Shown: positions 1 through 13,117 of the stretch, one piece after another
How positions within the stretch are numbered: the first letter of the stretch is position 1
Layout: the number at the start of each line of letters is the position of its first letter
Assembly (NCBI GenBank): GCA_964035545.1
Contig: OZ037772.1
Span: 6,222,389 to 6,286,388 of the forward strand
DNA from: Bugula neritina
Taxonomy: Eukaryota; Bryozoa; Gymnolaemata; Cheilostomatida; Bugulidae
Length of the DNA stretch: 64,000 nt
Direction: 5' to 3'
Notes under the pieces: generated by a model
What the model was told of the DNA's origin: nothing
What the model saw: the letters and a program-made list of their open reading frames with translations, nothing else
Databases searched by the model: none
Translations under genes and position numbers: made by a program

Positions 1-800
1 CAATCCTTAGCTTGGTTGTTTAGAGGTGAAAAATTAGGCCACCTATAGTAGTAGTGATAGGTTACCTTGGTACTGGTACGATATCACTTATTAGATATAT
101 ATAATTCTAGTCTGCCGGATCACTATGACTGTAGTGTTAAGTTTTAATTTTCGTTTACCTGCATCAGTATTAGTATCACTATGCTCGTAGCCCACAGCTT
201 TGTCTAAGTCTCTTGTCAGTCTCTAAGTATAAGGTCAGTTAGTATTTCGGTTCTTAGTTAGTATAGGTGTATACTCAAGTACTAGTAAATGGTTTGTTTC
301 AATTATTATAAGTATCTCATCTTAATTTTTTAACTCTTTCTCAATCTCCATTCGTACTCCCGCCAAAATTTTAATTTTTCACTGTTATTTATTCCTAATT
401 ATAGAACAGATAACTCTTCAGTATATGCTTCACTAGTTAAAAATTATCGAACATTTTCTATAGCTTATGTATGGCAGGACCTAATCTCATGCTAACCAAT
501 ATGCTGTGTCACTATGTAGTCACAGACTAAAGGAATTCCCAGAAGACAATCAAGACTCTGCTGGTGTAACAAACAAACATCTGATGCTGAAGACAATCAG
601 TGCAGCTCTTTACTTGGACTGAGCAATATAAAATGTCTATTTATAGTTGAGTTCAGTACCAGAATTTCTATAGTAACTTATATTAAGATTCTCTCTATAT
701 GCAACTTACGTCACAATCCTTAGCTTGGCTGTGTAGAGGTGAAAAATTAGGCCGCTTATAGTTGTAGTGATAGGCTTACTTTGGTACTGGTGATATTACG
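1..800. repeat. 5'-flank repeat, two partial tandem units (about 713 bp period)
   Basis: Bases 1-90 recur at 714-800 with few changes, so the window opens inside a tandem pair of a unit about 713 bp long. The same unit returns almost complete at 6003-6715, with the halves in the same order, and as decayed pieces at 14890-15130 and 32980-33170. The copies at 6.0 and 14.9 kb lie upstream of PAN-F5/8 genes B and D, so the unit seems to travel with their 5' flank. No coding capacity or terminal inverted repeats were seen. Confidence 0.75.
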
Positions 801-1298
801 TATACTTATATTGCAGTAAAAATCATGTTTGTGTAAACACAGTTTATCAAAACATTAGGACATTTTGTAAATGATTAAAGACAAGCTATATGCGCCTCTC
901 TGTCATAAAAGATTTTACAGAACTTACTCAGACATGACCAAACATAGACATTATATATAAATGAATTCAACTATTGATAAGAACTGCAAAATGTTCTCCT
1001 GTCAAAGTTTTTAGAGGCATAGCTTTCAAGATTTGGATTTGTGGCTCAGAGAATTTGCATTCTACATTATATAACATATATCATGCTTACTGAGGGTCAC
1101 CCCTAACACTACAGTTATAACAGAAAAGACTTTTGTTTTGTTTTAAACAGCTTGCAATTTATTTATATTATATCAAGTAAAGAAAGACGGTATGAAACTG
1201 AGAATGAAAATTTACAAATATGAAACATTTTTAAAATGAGTATTCTTAAGTACTAAAATAATAAGTTTTAAACTTGTATTCATATAAAGCTGCATAAA

Positions 1299-4017
1299 TT
1301 ACACATATCCACGAAACTTTATTTCTGTGGTCTTGAGAGAATAATGAGCCCCTTTCCAGGATGCCCAGTTTACACCATTAGCATAGGAAGTATGGCTTCC
1401 ATTCAAGTACTTGCCATTCAAATTGGAAGAATGACACCTCCAATACCACCAAGCGCCATGATACAGAGCTGCACAATTGCCTGAGTAAATATCATTATCT
1501 TTATCACGTGTTGAAAACTTCATTCCATTGTGCCGTAACAAACTGTTTCCTACAAAGGAAATATTCAGCTATCAATATACTGAAACAAACGGAGACAAAT
1601 CACTTATAATTTGTATTAAGCGTGTCTATAATAGAAACGTACTATAGCTTTATGTAGTAGAGGGCTAATCTGCAACTGAAACTTCATTTCAAAATACACG
1701 GTTTCTCAACAAATTACTGGATTATATAACACATTATATTTTTTCTCAAGTGTTACTTAAATTAATAAATCATCAGTGCTTTGATGTAAAGTTAGTGCTT
1801 TTTATTGACTAGTTTTCCCTCAAGAACTTATACCTGCTGTTCCATTATTATAGCCAGACACGGAGAGAGTATAATTAGTGGACTCATCACCAACATTGAA
1901 GCTGCTGTATGCAGCATAAGCTTGTTCATTGGTTGTACTTTCAAGGTCAAATCTCAACTCATTCTTAGGATTGGCTTGCAGAGCAGCTACCAGCTTGTCA
2001 TTTCCAAGCCAGAACTCTCCATTCAAATCACCAAAACCCAGTTTGTAGTTGTACCAGTTTCTGTAGAAGTCAACTGAGCCATCCATTCTTCTTTGGAACA
2101 CCTAACATTGAGTAAAAAAAATTAGGTCAACTGAGCTATTCATTCTTCTTTGGAAAACTTATACCAAGCAAATTTATTTTGACAACTAACATTGCCATAT
2201 GTCAATCAAGCAGTCTAAAGCAAAGAAAGCATGTTTCAGGTTTCATATTTAATATCTTTGTTGCTAAATATTATCGCTATATTATATTAAAACTTAAATA
2301 TCTCCAGCTACCCGAACAGGACAAAGTGGAGATAGGTGAAAGTAAGTGAGAAAAAATATAACATATAGACAGCTATATATATATATAAATATTTCAATAT
2401 GTGCTAAATTCTATGAATCACAGCAAATGACATTTCATATGCACTTGATCACTGTAGCAGAAATTTGAAATTTCTTTTTAAACAAGAAAACAACACTCAC
2501 AGTCCATCCACCTCCATCAGTTTTCTGGTCACAGAAAACATCAAATGAGTAGTATTCCTGCCCTTTTGGGTAGATCTTGTAAACACCACTAGTACCATTA
2601 AAACCGAGACACAGTAAGTCCAAACATGTTTTGGGTTTGCAGAAAGGTTGTGTCTTCATTCTCTCTAAGCAATACTCATCTATCTCACTTTGCTGTGACT
2701 ACAAGGTTTGAGAATAAATTAACTTATTGCATAATTAAATATTTACTTACTTTATAGGTATATTGCAGCACATTAAAAATACCTCTATATTTTATTAACT
2801 TCTAATTAAAAAGAAACATTTCTAAATCTAAACATAAACATAATTATACTATCAAAGTAGCGTATATAGTTATAAGTTGTGCAGTTTTGTTTCACAGCTC
2901 CTATTATCATGACAACATATTTTACATATCTGCTATTTTATTAACCCTTTCGCGATCAACTTTGAAGTTACGTAATTTTAAGCCTCGTTTGAGTTTATCG
3001 CGAAGTTTGCTAACAAATTTTGCATAACTTTCAATTTCATTATTAAAAAGTTACATTTTATTTTGGCTTTAAATAAACTAGGTATTATAATTTTAAGAGT
3101 CTTTTCTTTTATAAAAAGCTTCTTTAAGTGACGGGAGACCTCAATTCTAGCTAAAATCAGTCATTTTAATTTAACCTCTCAAAACCGCCATTTTAGAACT
3201 TAAAATTCAAAATGATAAAATTAATTTATAATATGATTCAAAATATAGTGACTTTAACATTTCCGTTTATTTAGATGTTCTTCTAAATGTAATCTGAATA
3301 AAATAAACTGGCTCTCTATAATTTGACAGCAGTTTCATGCATTTGAAAGTAGCGTTAAAATTTACCGACAATTTTGAAATTTAGGGATTAAATTGAAAAG
3401 CAACCAGCTGGCTTGGTAGCTATTAATTTAATCAAATTTGATGGCTCTAATTATCCCAAAATTACTAAGCTACCCTATCGACATCAATTACAAAAACTTT
3501 TAGGCTTTTCGGTTGAAAACTGGAAGTTTAAAGTAAGCGCTATTGTTTATTTACCTAAAAGACCATATATGGTCCATTGATCTGTGGATAGTGTCGCTTT
3601 CAGGAACATATATGGTCCATTGATCGCGTAACTCTTTTAAAACAAAAATTAGCAAACAAATATTTTAAACAATAATTAAAACATAAATTCAATATTTTGT
3701 TTTAGCTGTCTGTTGTTTTTTGCAAAAATCCAAGTATGAAAATAACAATATTGCATTGCTATAAGGATAGTAGCATCCCTATTTACTATATCTATATAGT
3801 GTTTGCTTTTCTTTGTTACAAAGTATTTAATATTTAATATTGGAAAAAATAACTGCCTTTCTACAGTTGACTGTAAATAACCTAACTATGTATTCAGTAG
3901 AACTATTCATAGTGAGTATAGTAAAGAGTTATTTTCTAGAATATAATATGCCACTATGATACTTACTATTTGAAGCGAAGCTGTAAATAAAAGTATGAGT
4001 GTCACGTATCTGTGCAT
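1299..4017 (-). CDS. Locus A: secreted fibrinogen-related (FReD) lectin-like protein, intact, 255 aa
   Basis: Minus-strand exons: 4017-3967 (signal), 2698-2501, 2101-1834, 1549-1299. All introns are GT-AG in phases 0, 0, 1, and the lengths sum to 768 nt (255 codons plus stop). Exon 1 gives a 17-residue hydrophobic start ending at a gtaagt donor, the same size as exon 1 of loci E and J. Exon 2 carries CLDLLCLG and SGVYKIYP, then [13 protein letters not shown], the N-terminal FReD signature with its first disulfide. Exon 3 begins [16 protein letters not shown]. Exon 4 holds DKDND (the usual Ca2+ site), the second Cys pair (GNC...RCH) and the pocket motif SNLNG, ending FRGYV. FReDs of this type (ficolin and tachylectin-like) bind acetylated sugars. 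An AATAAA on the minus strand (1158-1163) could be the polyadenylation signal. The 1.27-kb intron 1 carries a candidate TTAA-flanked element. The gene diverges from B. Confidence 0.87.
2941..3640. mobile_element. Candidate TTAA-flanked (piggyBac-like) non-autonomous element in intron 1 of locus A
   Basis: A 700-bp block starts TTAACCCTTTCGCGATCAA. Its other end, read on the opposite strand, is TTAAAAGAGTTACGCGATCA, an imperfect inverted match sharing TTAA and CGCGATCA. TTAA target sites and CCCTTT-type ends are typical of piggyBac-derived MITEs. Near the right end the phrase CATATATGGTCCATTGATC occurs twice (about 3567-3585 and 3608-3626), resembling subterminal repeats. No transposase ORF was seen. 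The ends have diverged, so boundaries are tentative. Confidence 0.45.
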
Positions 4018-4285
4018 GTTTCTAGTTATATAACAACTCAAAAATATTATAAGTTTATGGCTTTACAGTAACAACTAAAATCCTAACTATAAAGATTTGC
4101 TTAGTATTTTTATAGGTAATACTAGCCAATCAAATTCAATTTTTTAGATTTATTTGAAACTTGTTCCTCTAGTATCTGTAAAGTTATTGTTCTCATCATT
4201 GACTTGAAGTAGATTAGTTATTTAATATATAAGAGGATCCAAGCAAACCAACATGAATAACATTATGATAAAATGTATGCATTGG

Positions 4286-4870
<585 letters not shown>

Positions 4871-6002
4871 GTATATATACATATGCATAATGCATAATGC
4901 ATGTATATAACGCATATGTATAATGCGTATGTATAATGAATGATATGTATAATATGTAGATTAAATTAATTTTGGCATATAATAAAAAGGCTTTGCTCAG
5001 ACTCAGTTAAAATGGCCTGGTTAAAATCAAAATTCAATCTAATCATTTAATGTATATTTATATATAATTGTCTTTCTTAATAATATCAATCTTGCATATA
5101 TCAGTTATAAATTTGAACATTTTTTTAAATATTCACAAGTGTTGCTTCTCAATTCAACAAATATTGTAAATATATTCAAGCTGAAAAAGTCTTCCATAAC
5201 AATGTTAAAGCTTGTGGCTGATTGCAACTCTGTATAATCACAATAAGTTATCAAGAACACAAGAAGAGTTCATATCAATCTTGTATAATAAAAGCAAAAG
5301 TTATTCAAACTTACAAGAGTTGGTAATTTTTTTTTGTTTTTATGTTCAACACGGAACTTCCTGAAGCTGAGGTTCTCATCATAGATCTGTAAATATCGTT
5401 CATATGTTATCTATATATATATATATGAACTTTGTTCATTCCATTCTCTTGTGGTAGGGCTGATTGAAAGAACAGCTGTACTGACATGATGGGTATGATT
5501 TGTTATTGTATATTGCCATATACCATAAAACTATGTACATTTAAAGTGTTATGTTAATTAAATAGCTGTCAAATAACCAGACTATGATGTAGGAATATAA
5601 TTTTTGGTATATGGGAAAAATGAATTTTTTGCAATGGGTATTGCAGTAGTTAGACTTGAGTTAGGAGATTGTCACAATTGAGAAAATCTGTAGGTATTAG
5701 ACCATTAAACATCATACAAATCTCTGTTTTTGTGCTATCTGAAAGCATGACTTTGAAAGAGTTGCTTTGAGAGCTGTTTGAGAGGTTTTTTGAAGTTTTC
5801 AATTAGCTTCCGACTAAGTATCGTTGAGCCGTTTTATGCTTTCATTCTACTTTAACACACTTGAATATTACTTATTACTAAAATTCATGAGTATTGAATA
5901 GTTTATTGCTTATAAGAACAGTAAAATTATGGAAAATAAAATTGTTTTTCCATTTTGGTTCTCGCGGTCGATGTATGCCGTGTAGGGTAGGTAGCTTCGA
6001 TA
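4871..6002. other. Intergenic, between divergent loci A and B
   Basis: AT-rich, no convincing exon on either strand. A short minus-strand match to the tail repeat of the FReD 3' flanks (phrase AACACGGAACTTCCTGAAG, near 5347-5366) shows that old repeat debris lies here. Confidence 0.5.
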
Positions 6003-6715
6003 GCTTCTGTATGGCAGGACTTAATCTTATGCTAATCAATATGCTGTGTCATTATGTAGTCATAGACTAAAGGAATTGCCAGAAGACAATCAATACTCTG
6101 CTGGTGTAACAAACAAACATCTGGTGCTGAGGACAGTCAGTGTAGCTCTTTACTTGGACTGAGCAACATAAAAGGTCTATTTATAGTTGAGTTCAGTACT
6201 AGAATTTCTATAGTAACTTAAATTATGATTCTCTTTATATGTAACTTACATCACAATCGTTAGCTTGGTTGTATAGAGGTGAAAAATTAAACCACCTATA
6301 GTAGTAGTGATAGGTTACCTTGGTACTGGTACGATATCACTTATTAGATATATCATTCTAGTCCGACGGATCACTATGACTGTAGCGTTAAGTTTTAATT
6401 TTTGTTTACCTGCATCAGTATTAGTATCACTATGCTCGTAGCCCACAGCTTTGTCTAAGTCTCTTGTCAGTCTCTAAGTATAAGTTCAGTTAGTATTTCG
6501 GTTCTTAGTTAGTATATATAGGTGTATACTCAAGTACTAGTAAATGGTTTGTTTCAAATATTATAAGTATCTCCTCTGAATTTTTTAACTCTTTCTCAAT
6601 CTCCGTTTGTTCTCCCCACGCACTTTTTTTTTCATTTTTATTTATTCATTATTCAAGAACAGATAACTCTTTAGTATACACTTAACTAGTTAAAAATTAT
6701 TGAACATTCTTGACA
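6003..6715. repeat. 5'-flank repeat, near-complete unit
   Basis: It matches 464-716 followed by 1-450 in order, with scattered substitutions. The unit begins near CTGTATGGCAGGACTTAATC and leads into the 5' flank of locus B. The sequence after it (6716-7317) is again shared with the flanks of C (12455-12960) and D (15175-15733). Confidence 0.75.
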
Positions 6716-7266
6716 TTTTGACATATTTTGACATATCAATTTTCCTGTAACATGCAGTCGTTTAATTGTGTTTTTACCATTTTTAGATGCTGAACTGGTT
6801 CTTACATCTGAACAAACTAGTTGTAAGCTACACTCATAAGTTTATGTCAGAAATTGCTAGAAAGTTTGCAAGCAATTGAATTGACATTATACTGCATGAT
6901 GGTTAATAAACACCTTACTATAAATAATAATTAAATATATTATGTTCTTCAATACCATTACTATAATAGTATTGGTGTATTAAGTCAATGCCTACGACTA
7001 TACAACAATATGTAGTATATAGTTATACCACATTACACCAGTAAATATTTACTCTGAAAAACATAAACCAAGCTCATTGTAAATAAAATTATAACCAATC
7101 ATAAATAATGCTGTAATTTATTCAAATGCATATACTTGCCTTAATTATAGTTAACTAATGCCATTCAAAAGAGCGTGGGCTATAGGAAAAATGCTAATAA
7201 GGTATGATAAGTATCCTGTGAACTAAATGCTGACACATAAAATGACAAATCTCTCATCTCCAGAAG

Positions 7267-7274
7267 TATATAAG
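7267..7274 (+). promoter_or_regulatory. Possible TATA box of locus B
   Basis: TATATAAG lies about 45 bp before the ATG of locus B. The aligned positions in C and D read AGATAG instead, so the box is specific to B and the match could be chance in AT-rich DNA. The sequence downstream of it, through the ATG, is conserved among the three loci. Confidence 0.35.
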
Positions 7275-7317
7275 CTGTTCTAGTATTCTACCTAATTGTT
7301 AAGCTTTTAATATAAAC

Positions 7318-9840
7318 ATGAAGCTACACTTGGTATGCATGCTGTTGATATCTCAGTCTATACAACTTTTGGCTATGAATTTTACTCAAGGATTTTATAG
7401 TACACAACATATCTCAGCATACAACAGTTCAGAATCTCAACTACTGTGGTCTAGACAGAGTAAGTATGTTTGATACTCTCTCATCTTACTATGCTGTGAA
7501 GTATTTAAGTGTAAAGAAAGTTATTATATTTGTAACTCAAATATGTTCTGCTTGCATGCATTTCTTTCCAATATAGCAAAGTGTAATTACTAGAATGAGC
7601 GATCTTTTGCTATATAAGACCTTGTTCTATATATTGGTTATTTTATTAAAAAAGTGTCTATTATAATTACATATGTAGCAAATTACCAAATGAAGTATTC
7701 ACACAGTACAATATGTAAAAAAAACATGAATTCAACACAAACATATTTCTATAACAATTACAATTTGTTGACCATCAATCAAATAGCCATAATAATAGTA
7801 TTATTAAATAAAGTAGATTTGATCAATAATTATTAGTTAATCTTAATTCACACATAGACTTCATAGAGAGTCTCTCTTTTCAATGTTCAATTTTGATGAA
7901 ACATAATTTTGAGTTCTTTTATTTGATTAATTCAGTTAGATCTACTCTAGAATGCATGACTCAGTGCAGTGTTCTCCAAAGTCAGTGTGGGTCTGGTGTC
8001 TTTGAATCAGCAAACAGAACTTGTAGACTATTCAATGAACGTTTAGAAGAGCTGGAAGATGGGGTTGTGGAAGAGATGGTTTACTTTATGAAGATATCTT
8101 CAATGACTGGTATAAATATATATAACTATTTGTAAATACAACTCAAACAATGACTTATGATACAAAAATGCAAAGTTGCATATGTTCACTCTAGTTACTG
8201 CAGATATATAATATACAGCTGAAAATTTATCTAATATGCACTTCATATATAATCTGCAGTCTTAAAGGCACTTTTTCTCTAAAAAATGTATGACATTTTC
8301 AAATCCACCACCAAAAAAGCACTTTTTTATTTCCTGTCAAATGTTATAGCAATTTATATATTTAGCTTTAATGCCTTTTTTTGTATTATAGAATAGAGAA
8401 TTGGTGCTATATAAAAACAATTCTCAGCACAGTTTGTTGCACTTGACATTTTCTGATTTTAGAAGAAAGCAATTTTTTGCATTGAACATTTTCTGATGTG
8501 TTCACACATTACCAACAGAGAAACACTTCTAGTCCAGAGTTGTGTCTGTCTCTCTGCTCCTGTAACCAATCATGTGTTGCTGTGTCATATGACAGGAATA
8601 CATCAACCTGTTTCCTGTCTGATAAACCAGAAGTGATAATCAACACAGAGCAGACTAGCTAGTAGACTATGTTCTGTTAAGAAGATATACTCTGAGGAGT
8701 TGGTTGTCTATAGCTTCTCTACCAATCTTGCTATAAGTAAGGCCATTTATTTGTAGGTTTTTTTACAATGTCTAAGCTCTATGATCAATTAATGGCCAAA
8801 AATTCATTATGTTTGACAATGGATTACATAAAACTGACTGAAAATTGCTTTCAAATCTCTTAGGCAAACACTTTTTTAGTTGTTTTCCCGTACGATCAAA
8901 CTAATTGTCCAAAATGTCGCAGTCTGACGACAGTAACTCATATGTACCAATCTTGCCAAAGGCAAAGAGGGCCACTTTTCTACAGTATAAATTTTCCTGA
9001 ACAGATATACAGCGTTAGAGGCCAACAAAACTTCTATAACTAATTTGAAATCAAATGTATTACGAGTTTATATACAACAAAATGTAGCAAAGCGCAACAT
9101 GTATCATTTAAAGAATTATGTGTCCTAATATAAATTATAGTAAACCTAATCATTTGTTTTCGTCTGATAAATTTTAGATAAAAATGCTACATCAAGCAGC
9201 GTGTACAAAGCACATCTTTCAGGGATCAATGCTATTGATGGAATTTATCTTCCCTCTGAGTCTGGGTTAGAAGAAAATGAAAGGTTATTTGTCAGTAATC
9301 AAGAACTGTCTCCATGGCTGCAAATAGACTTAACCACTAGTCACTTTGTTGACGGTGTCAAAGTATGGGACAGATCTGAGAGCAGTGTTCAAGGTCAGTG
9401 AAATGTTTGTGCAGCTGTTGTATAATATTGATGTTTTATCTATTGCAATAGTGTCTGAACAGATTAGTGGTAAGTTTTTTGTGTTTAATGGTTATATACA
9501 TAGATGTTTGCAATAATATACTCGTATTATTTTTATATTCTCAAGGTAAATTCAAGTTAATACAAAACTAGTTTTCAAATTTATAGATCGTAATGATCGA
9601 CTAGCAAATGTGAGAGTAGCAGTTGGTGAAACTGACACCAACTTTGATAATCCACCAGAAGATGAGCTCTGTAACTACCTTCCTGGACAACCACCTGCAG
9701 ATATATTTCTGGTTACATGTCATACTAGAATGTATGGTAGATATGTGAGAGTAACAGCTGTAGAAGTGAATAAAATTCTCAACATCTATGAGTTGGAAAT
9801 CCACGGGTTAGAAATTGTTGAACAGCCGGCTAACAACTAA
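7318..9840 (+). pseudogene. Locus B: PAN-F5/8 type C gene, broken in exon 3
   Basis: Exons 7318-7459 (signal), 7936-8109 (PAN 1), 8463-8736 (PAN 2), 9178-9393 and 9587-9840 (F5/8 type C), all joined in phase 1 with GT-AG sites. Two lesions lie in exon 3. One is a TGA at 8483-8485, where sister copies read CAG or CAA. The other is a 4-base CTAG insertion near 8655-8664, which creates an in-frame TAG at 8660-8662 and shifts the rest. Without the insertion the exons total 1056 nt. Exon 1 has also lost the cysteine that C, D and G keep (YST for YCT). Exons 4-5 remain open with IDGIYLPSE, SPWLQIDL, CNYLPGQPPADIF and a VEQPANN end. Because the F5/8 half is still clean, loss of function looks recent. 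Confidence 0.8.
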
Positions 9841-11344
9841 TATAATGCAATCTTGCTTGCCAAAAACTCAGGCCTACTATAACCATATGCTTGAAGGTGT
9901 GTGTGTACACACACGTGCATCAAAGTATATAGATGTTAGAATTGTATGGTTACAGGAAAAAATGGCACACGTAAATTAAATTGGCGCAGGTAAAAATGGC
10001 ACAAGTAAGAATGGCACAGGTAAAACTGGTACAGGTGATAAGCTCACAAGTAATAATTTCACAATTTGGCAAATAGCTACGGAATGACACATTTTTAATA
10101 TTAAGGTTTTGGGTGCGAAGTTAGAGATTTATAATTATATAGAAAGTTCATCATGGTGTGGAATTTATAAGGGTAAGTTTGCGGATTTAGAGTTTAAGCT
10201 TGAGGTAGGGTTTGGAGATTGGATTTGGCTTTGGGGTTTCTTTTTGGGAAATTTTACCAACCTTATTACCCATTTTACCATTTGTGGCATTGCTACCTGC
10301 GTCATTTCTGCCCGTGTCATTTTCACTTCTGCTACTTTTACCTAAAATTGCATTGTTAATTACACCCACATAATCCAAAACCTGCGCATACATAACTGAT
10401 ATGTAATATATTAAATACAAAAATCAATAAATAGACATTCAGATGAATTAAATCTAGCTATTGCATCTCCTAAAATTATATCAGATGTCAACTAAGTGTT
10501 TGCTAGCATAATTAAGTAGAATATATAGCCTTTGTAACCGCGGTGTCTGTATTATACAGCTGAAGTAGATTGTGCCAATATATTGTTCGCTGTTATGTAA
10601 ATTAACGGTATATATATATATATATATATAGAAGGGTCAGAAATATCTATATGAATGTAGGCAGAGACAAAGAGTGTTATTTATGTATAATATGGCGATC
10701 AATTGTTATGCAGTACATAGTATAGCATGTCATGAATGTCAAAATGTACATTAGATAACGTTAACACTATAATAAACATATTTTCTTACTAATAATATAT
10801 TAGTGAATAGTATTTAAACACTAACATTGCTATAAATATTGTAGTTGTTGTAATGCTGTGTTGTTTTTGCACCATACTGCAATTTTTATGTATGCTTTTT
10901 TGTTCTATCTTTAATACCATAATCATACTACTTTATATATCACCATGGTCATAGTTCAACTTTGTAACATGCTTGTATTGTATACTCTAAGGCCATCCTG
11001 TTGTCAAACGACTATGATAAAAAGTGTTTATTAACCACTACATTTATTGTACCCTTGGATATTTTAAACTTTTCAACAATCTGACATGAAATAAACCGAT
11101 ATTTAATAAACAAATACCTTTTTTTTAAAAGAAAATTACAATCAGCACGTATATAATATAAAAACAGAAAAGACACAATCACAGAGTGTTTGTCAGAAAT
11201 GATGTTTACTTACTTCTTTTAAAATAAGATGACAAAAAACTTCTGTATGCTTGATAAAAGAAGGTCTCTACTACATATGCAGAACCACGTTAACGACTAG
11301 TGCAGTCTCATAAGCTGCATGAAGATATTTTATCAATTAATAGA
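9841..11344. other. Spacer downstream of locus B, shared with the spacer after locus I
   Basis: No gene. From about 10740 the sequence resembles 47900-48690 (TTTAGTGAATAG...TTTAAA, then TGTGTTGTTTTTG, occurs in both), so this is an older copy of the spacer that follows I. A foldback-like block (9955-10350) lies at its start. A (TA)n tract sits at 10611-10630. Confidence 0.55.
9955..10350. repeat. Foldback-like block: minisatellite arms in inverted orientation
   Basis: The left arm (9955-10050) has variants of AATGGCACAGGTAA. The right arm (about 10245-10350) carries the same kind of word on the opposite strand (AATGACGCAGGTAGCAATG when reverse-complemented). Two short reading frames across it are products of the repeat. 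It could be a foldback transposon remnant. Confidence 0.5.
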
Positions 11345-11840
11345 AACTCTAGCACTAAACTCAACTGAATACTTTAGCTCATTCCCAAATAAATAGCTAC
11401 ACTATCTGCTTTTACCAGCTGTTTGTGTGTTGAATCTACAGAGTACTGATGGCCATACAGAAAACTGTAGCTTGTGAAACAATTTTGGGCTAGCATGGTA
11501 GAATAACTCTATAATAAGCAGTGCTGAGTTGGAGGTGACTAAGTGCAGTAGTTTTAGGCTCAGTATATTGAATTTGGAGACATAGGTTGGAACTCTAAAC
11601 TCCTAACTCAAAATTCAAGACTTCCAAGCTATATTGCACTCAGTCAACCTAACTGAGACCTGCTGAATAAGATAAACATGGCACTGCCACATAAAGTCTA
11701 AATTGAAAATATGTGTTAGGAGTTACTTGCTCCATTCAATGGATTGACTGGGAGAACAATCCTGAAAAAGCCAATTGTACTTAGCCAGAGCTTCACTTGT
11801 CTATATATAATATAATATGATCTAATACTATATGTATACA
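11345..11840. repeat. Third copy of the cassette spacer (truncated)
   Basis: This aligns along its length with 22190-22740 and 48697-49230, the spacer between the PAN-F5/8 and FReD genes in the D/E and I/J cassettes (shared words include CAACTGAA...CTTTAGCTC-type and AGTTGGA...GCAGTAGTTT). The match ends before any FReD promoter or exon, so the FReD partner of B is missing. Confidence 0.65.
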
Positions 11841-11984
11841 CCCACATACATATAAACATAGACGCTTGAATAACATTATACATACAATTGGAAGTGCCTT
11901 TCTTTCATTTGGTTTTTTTTCTGCAATCTTAACTGCCTGCGTAGGCGTTCATTACTTATTCTATGTACATGGCCTAGCTACCGA

Positions 11985-12265
11985 AGTCCCTTTTCTATCA
12001 GTATGTCAGCCATTGATGGTAAACCTACACACTCAAGAATATCATTGTTTGTGACTTTGTCCTGCCGTGTAACATTTTACATTGATCTCAGTTGCCTCAT
12101 CACGTAGGCATGTAGTCTCGGGTGTGCTGTACAGTGTCTAAGTCTCAGCTCTTTGCAGTAAATCGGTTAGTACAACAGATCTGTACGCTTTGCACTTGAC
12201 TCGCATGGCCACATGAGGAACAAGCAGAATGGAGGGAACTTTTTTACTATTCATTCAATGTGTTG
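11985..12265 (-). mobile_element. Non-LTR retrotransposon relic (3' part of ORF2), decayed
   Basis: This matches 14155-14620 base for base over long stretches (ATCAGTATGTCAGCCATTGA, TTGATCTCAGTTGCCTCATCA). It therefore encodes, on the minus strand, the same degraded C-terminal ORF2 region as the element at 36868-38596 (SMADIL- and MMR-LR-type blocks). Many stops. The copy lies upstream of C as the other lies upstream of D, so the insertion predates the C/D duplication. Confidence 0.65.
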
Positions 12266-12269
12266 TACG

Positions 12270-12960
12270 CATGAAACTCAGTAATGATGATGTGCACTAT
12301 AATTTCGAATGCGATGAAAGACTAAATGAAGAGTTAACTTCAGAACTTTTTACTTAGAAACAATAACATAACATGTCCTAATAAAACTATTATAATATAT
12401 ACTTATTAGCCTGTTTACTAGAGCATTTGACACCATAGAAAAGGCGACTTTGAAAGAGTAGATGCTAAACTGGTTCTTACATCTGAACAAACTAGTTATG
12501 AAATTGTTACATTTATAAATTTATGTCAGAAATTGCTAAAAGGTTTGCAAGCATTTGAATTGATGTTATAGTTGTGATGGTAAACACACTCTTTACTTTA
12601 ATTAATATGTTCTTCATTATATAAACATTACTATATGGCAGTGTTGGTGCATCAAGTCAATGTAAGACTATATATACAGCAATATAAGTAGTATTTATAC
12701 CACAGTACATCCAGTAAATACAATAAACAGTATAGACCCAGTTCATTGTAAATATTATAGAACCATATGATAAAAAGGCATTGATTTTACAAAGTATTTG
12801 AATGAAACATTGCCTTAATTAAAATACATGTTATTCACAGAGGTATAATGCAAGTATATATTGAAATGAACAGAAGCAACACATAAATAAACAAAACTCT
12901 CATTTAAACAAGTAGATAGCTGTTCTAACATTCAGCACTTGCCAAGTTTATTTAGTAAAC
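12270..12960. repeat. 5' flank of locus C, homologous to the flank of D
   Basis: It follows 14580-14810 and then 15175-15733 (words such as AACAAACTAGTTAT and TTTATGTCAGAAATTGCTA occur in both, and the latter also upstream of B near 6843). Between these parts D has extra sequence, including a 5'-flank repeat relic, that C lacks. Confidence 0.65.
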
Positions 12961-13117
12961 ATGAAGCTTCTCTTGGCATGCATACTGTTGATGTCTAAAG
13001 TTTTATCAATTCCAGCCTTGAACTTGACTGAAGAATATTATTGTACACAGCATATATCAGCGTTCAACAGCTCAGGATCTCAACTACAGGAGTCTACTCT
13101 TCAAGATTCTAGACAAG
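12961..13117 (+). pseudogene. Locus C: orphan signal exon of a PAN-F5/8 gene
   Basis: An ATG opens a hydrophobic leader followed by NLTEEYYCTQHISAFNSSG, almost identical to exon 1 of D. The exon ends in the same place (157 nt, phase 1), but the donor reads GCGAGC instead of GTAAAC. The following 680 bp resemble intron 1 of D and stop at the (CT)n tract at 13799. No PAN or F5/8 exon follows before D starts, so the copy is truncated. If read through, the frame ends 38 bases later with a short secreted-peptide ORF of 64 codons. Confidence 0.8.

Noticed and set aside
10109-10345. 78-codon frame
   Set aside because: It overlaps the foldback block; rich in repeat-derived residues and without homologous frame in the other spacers.
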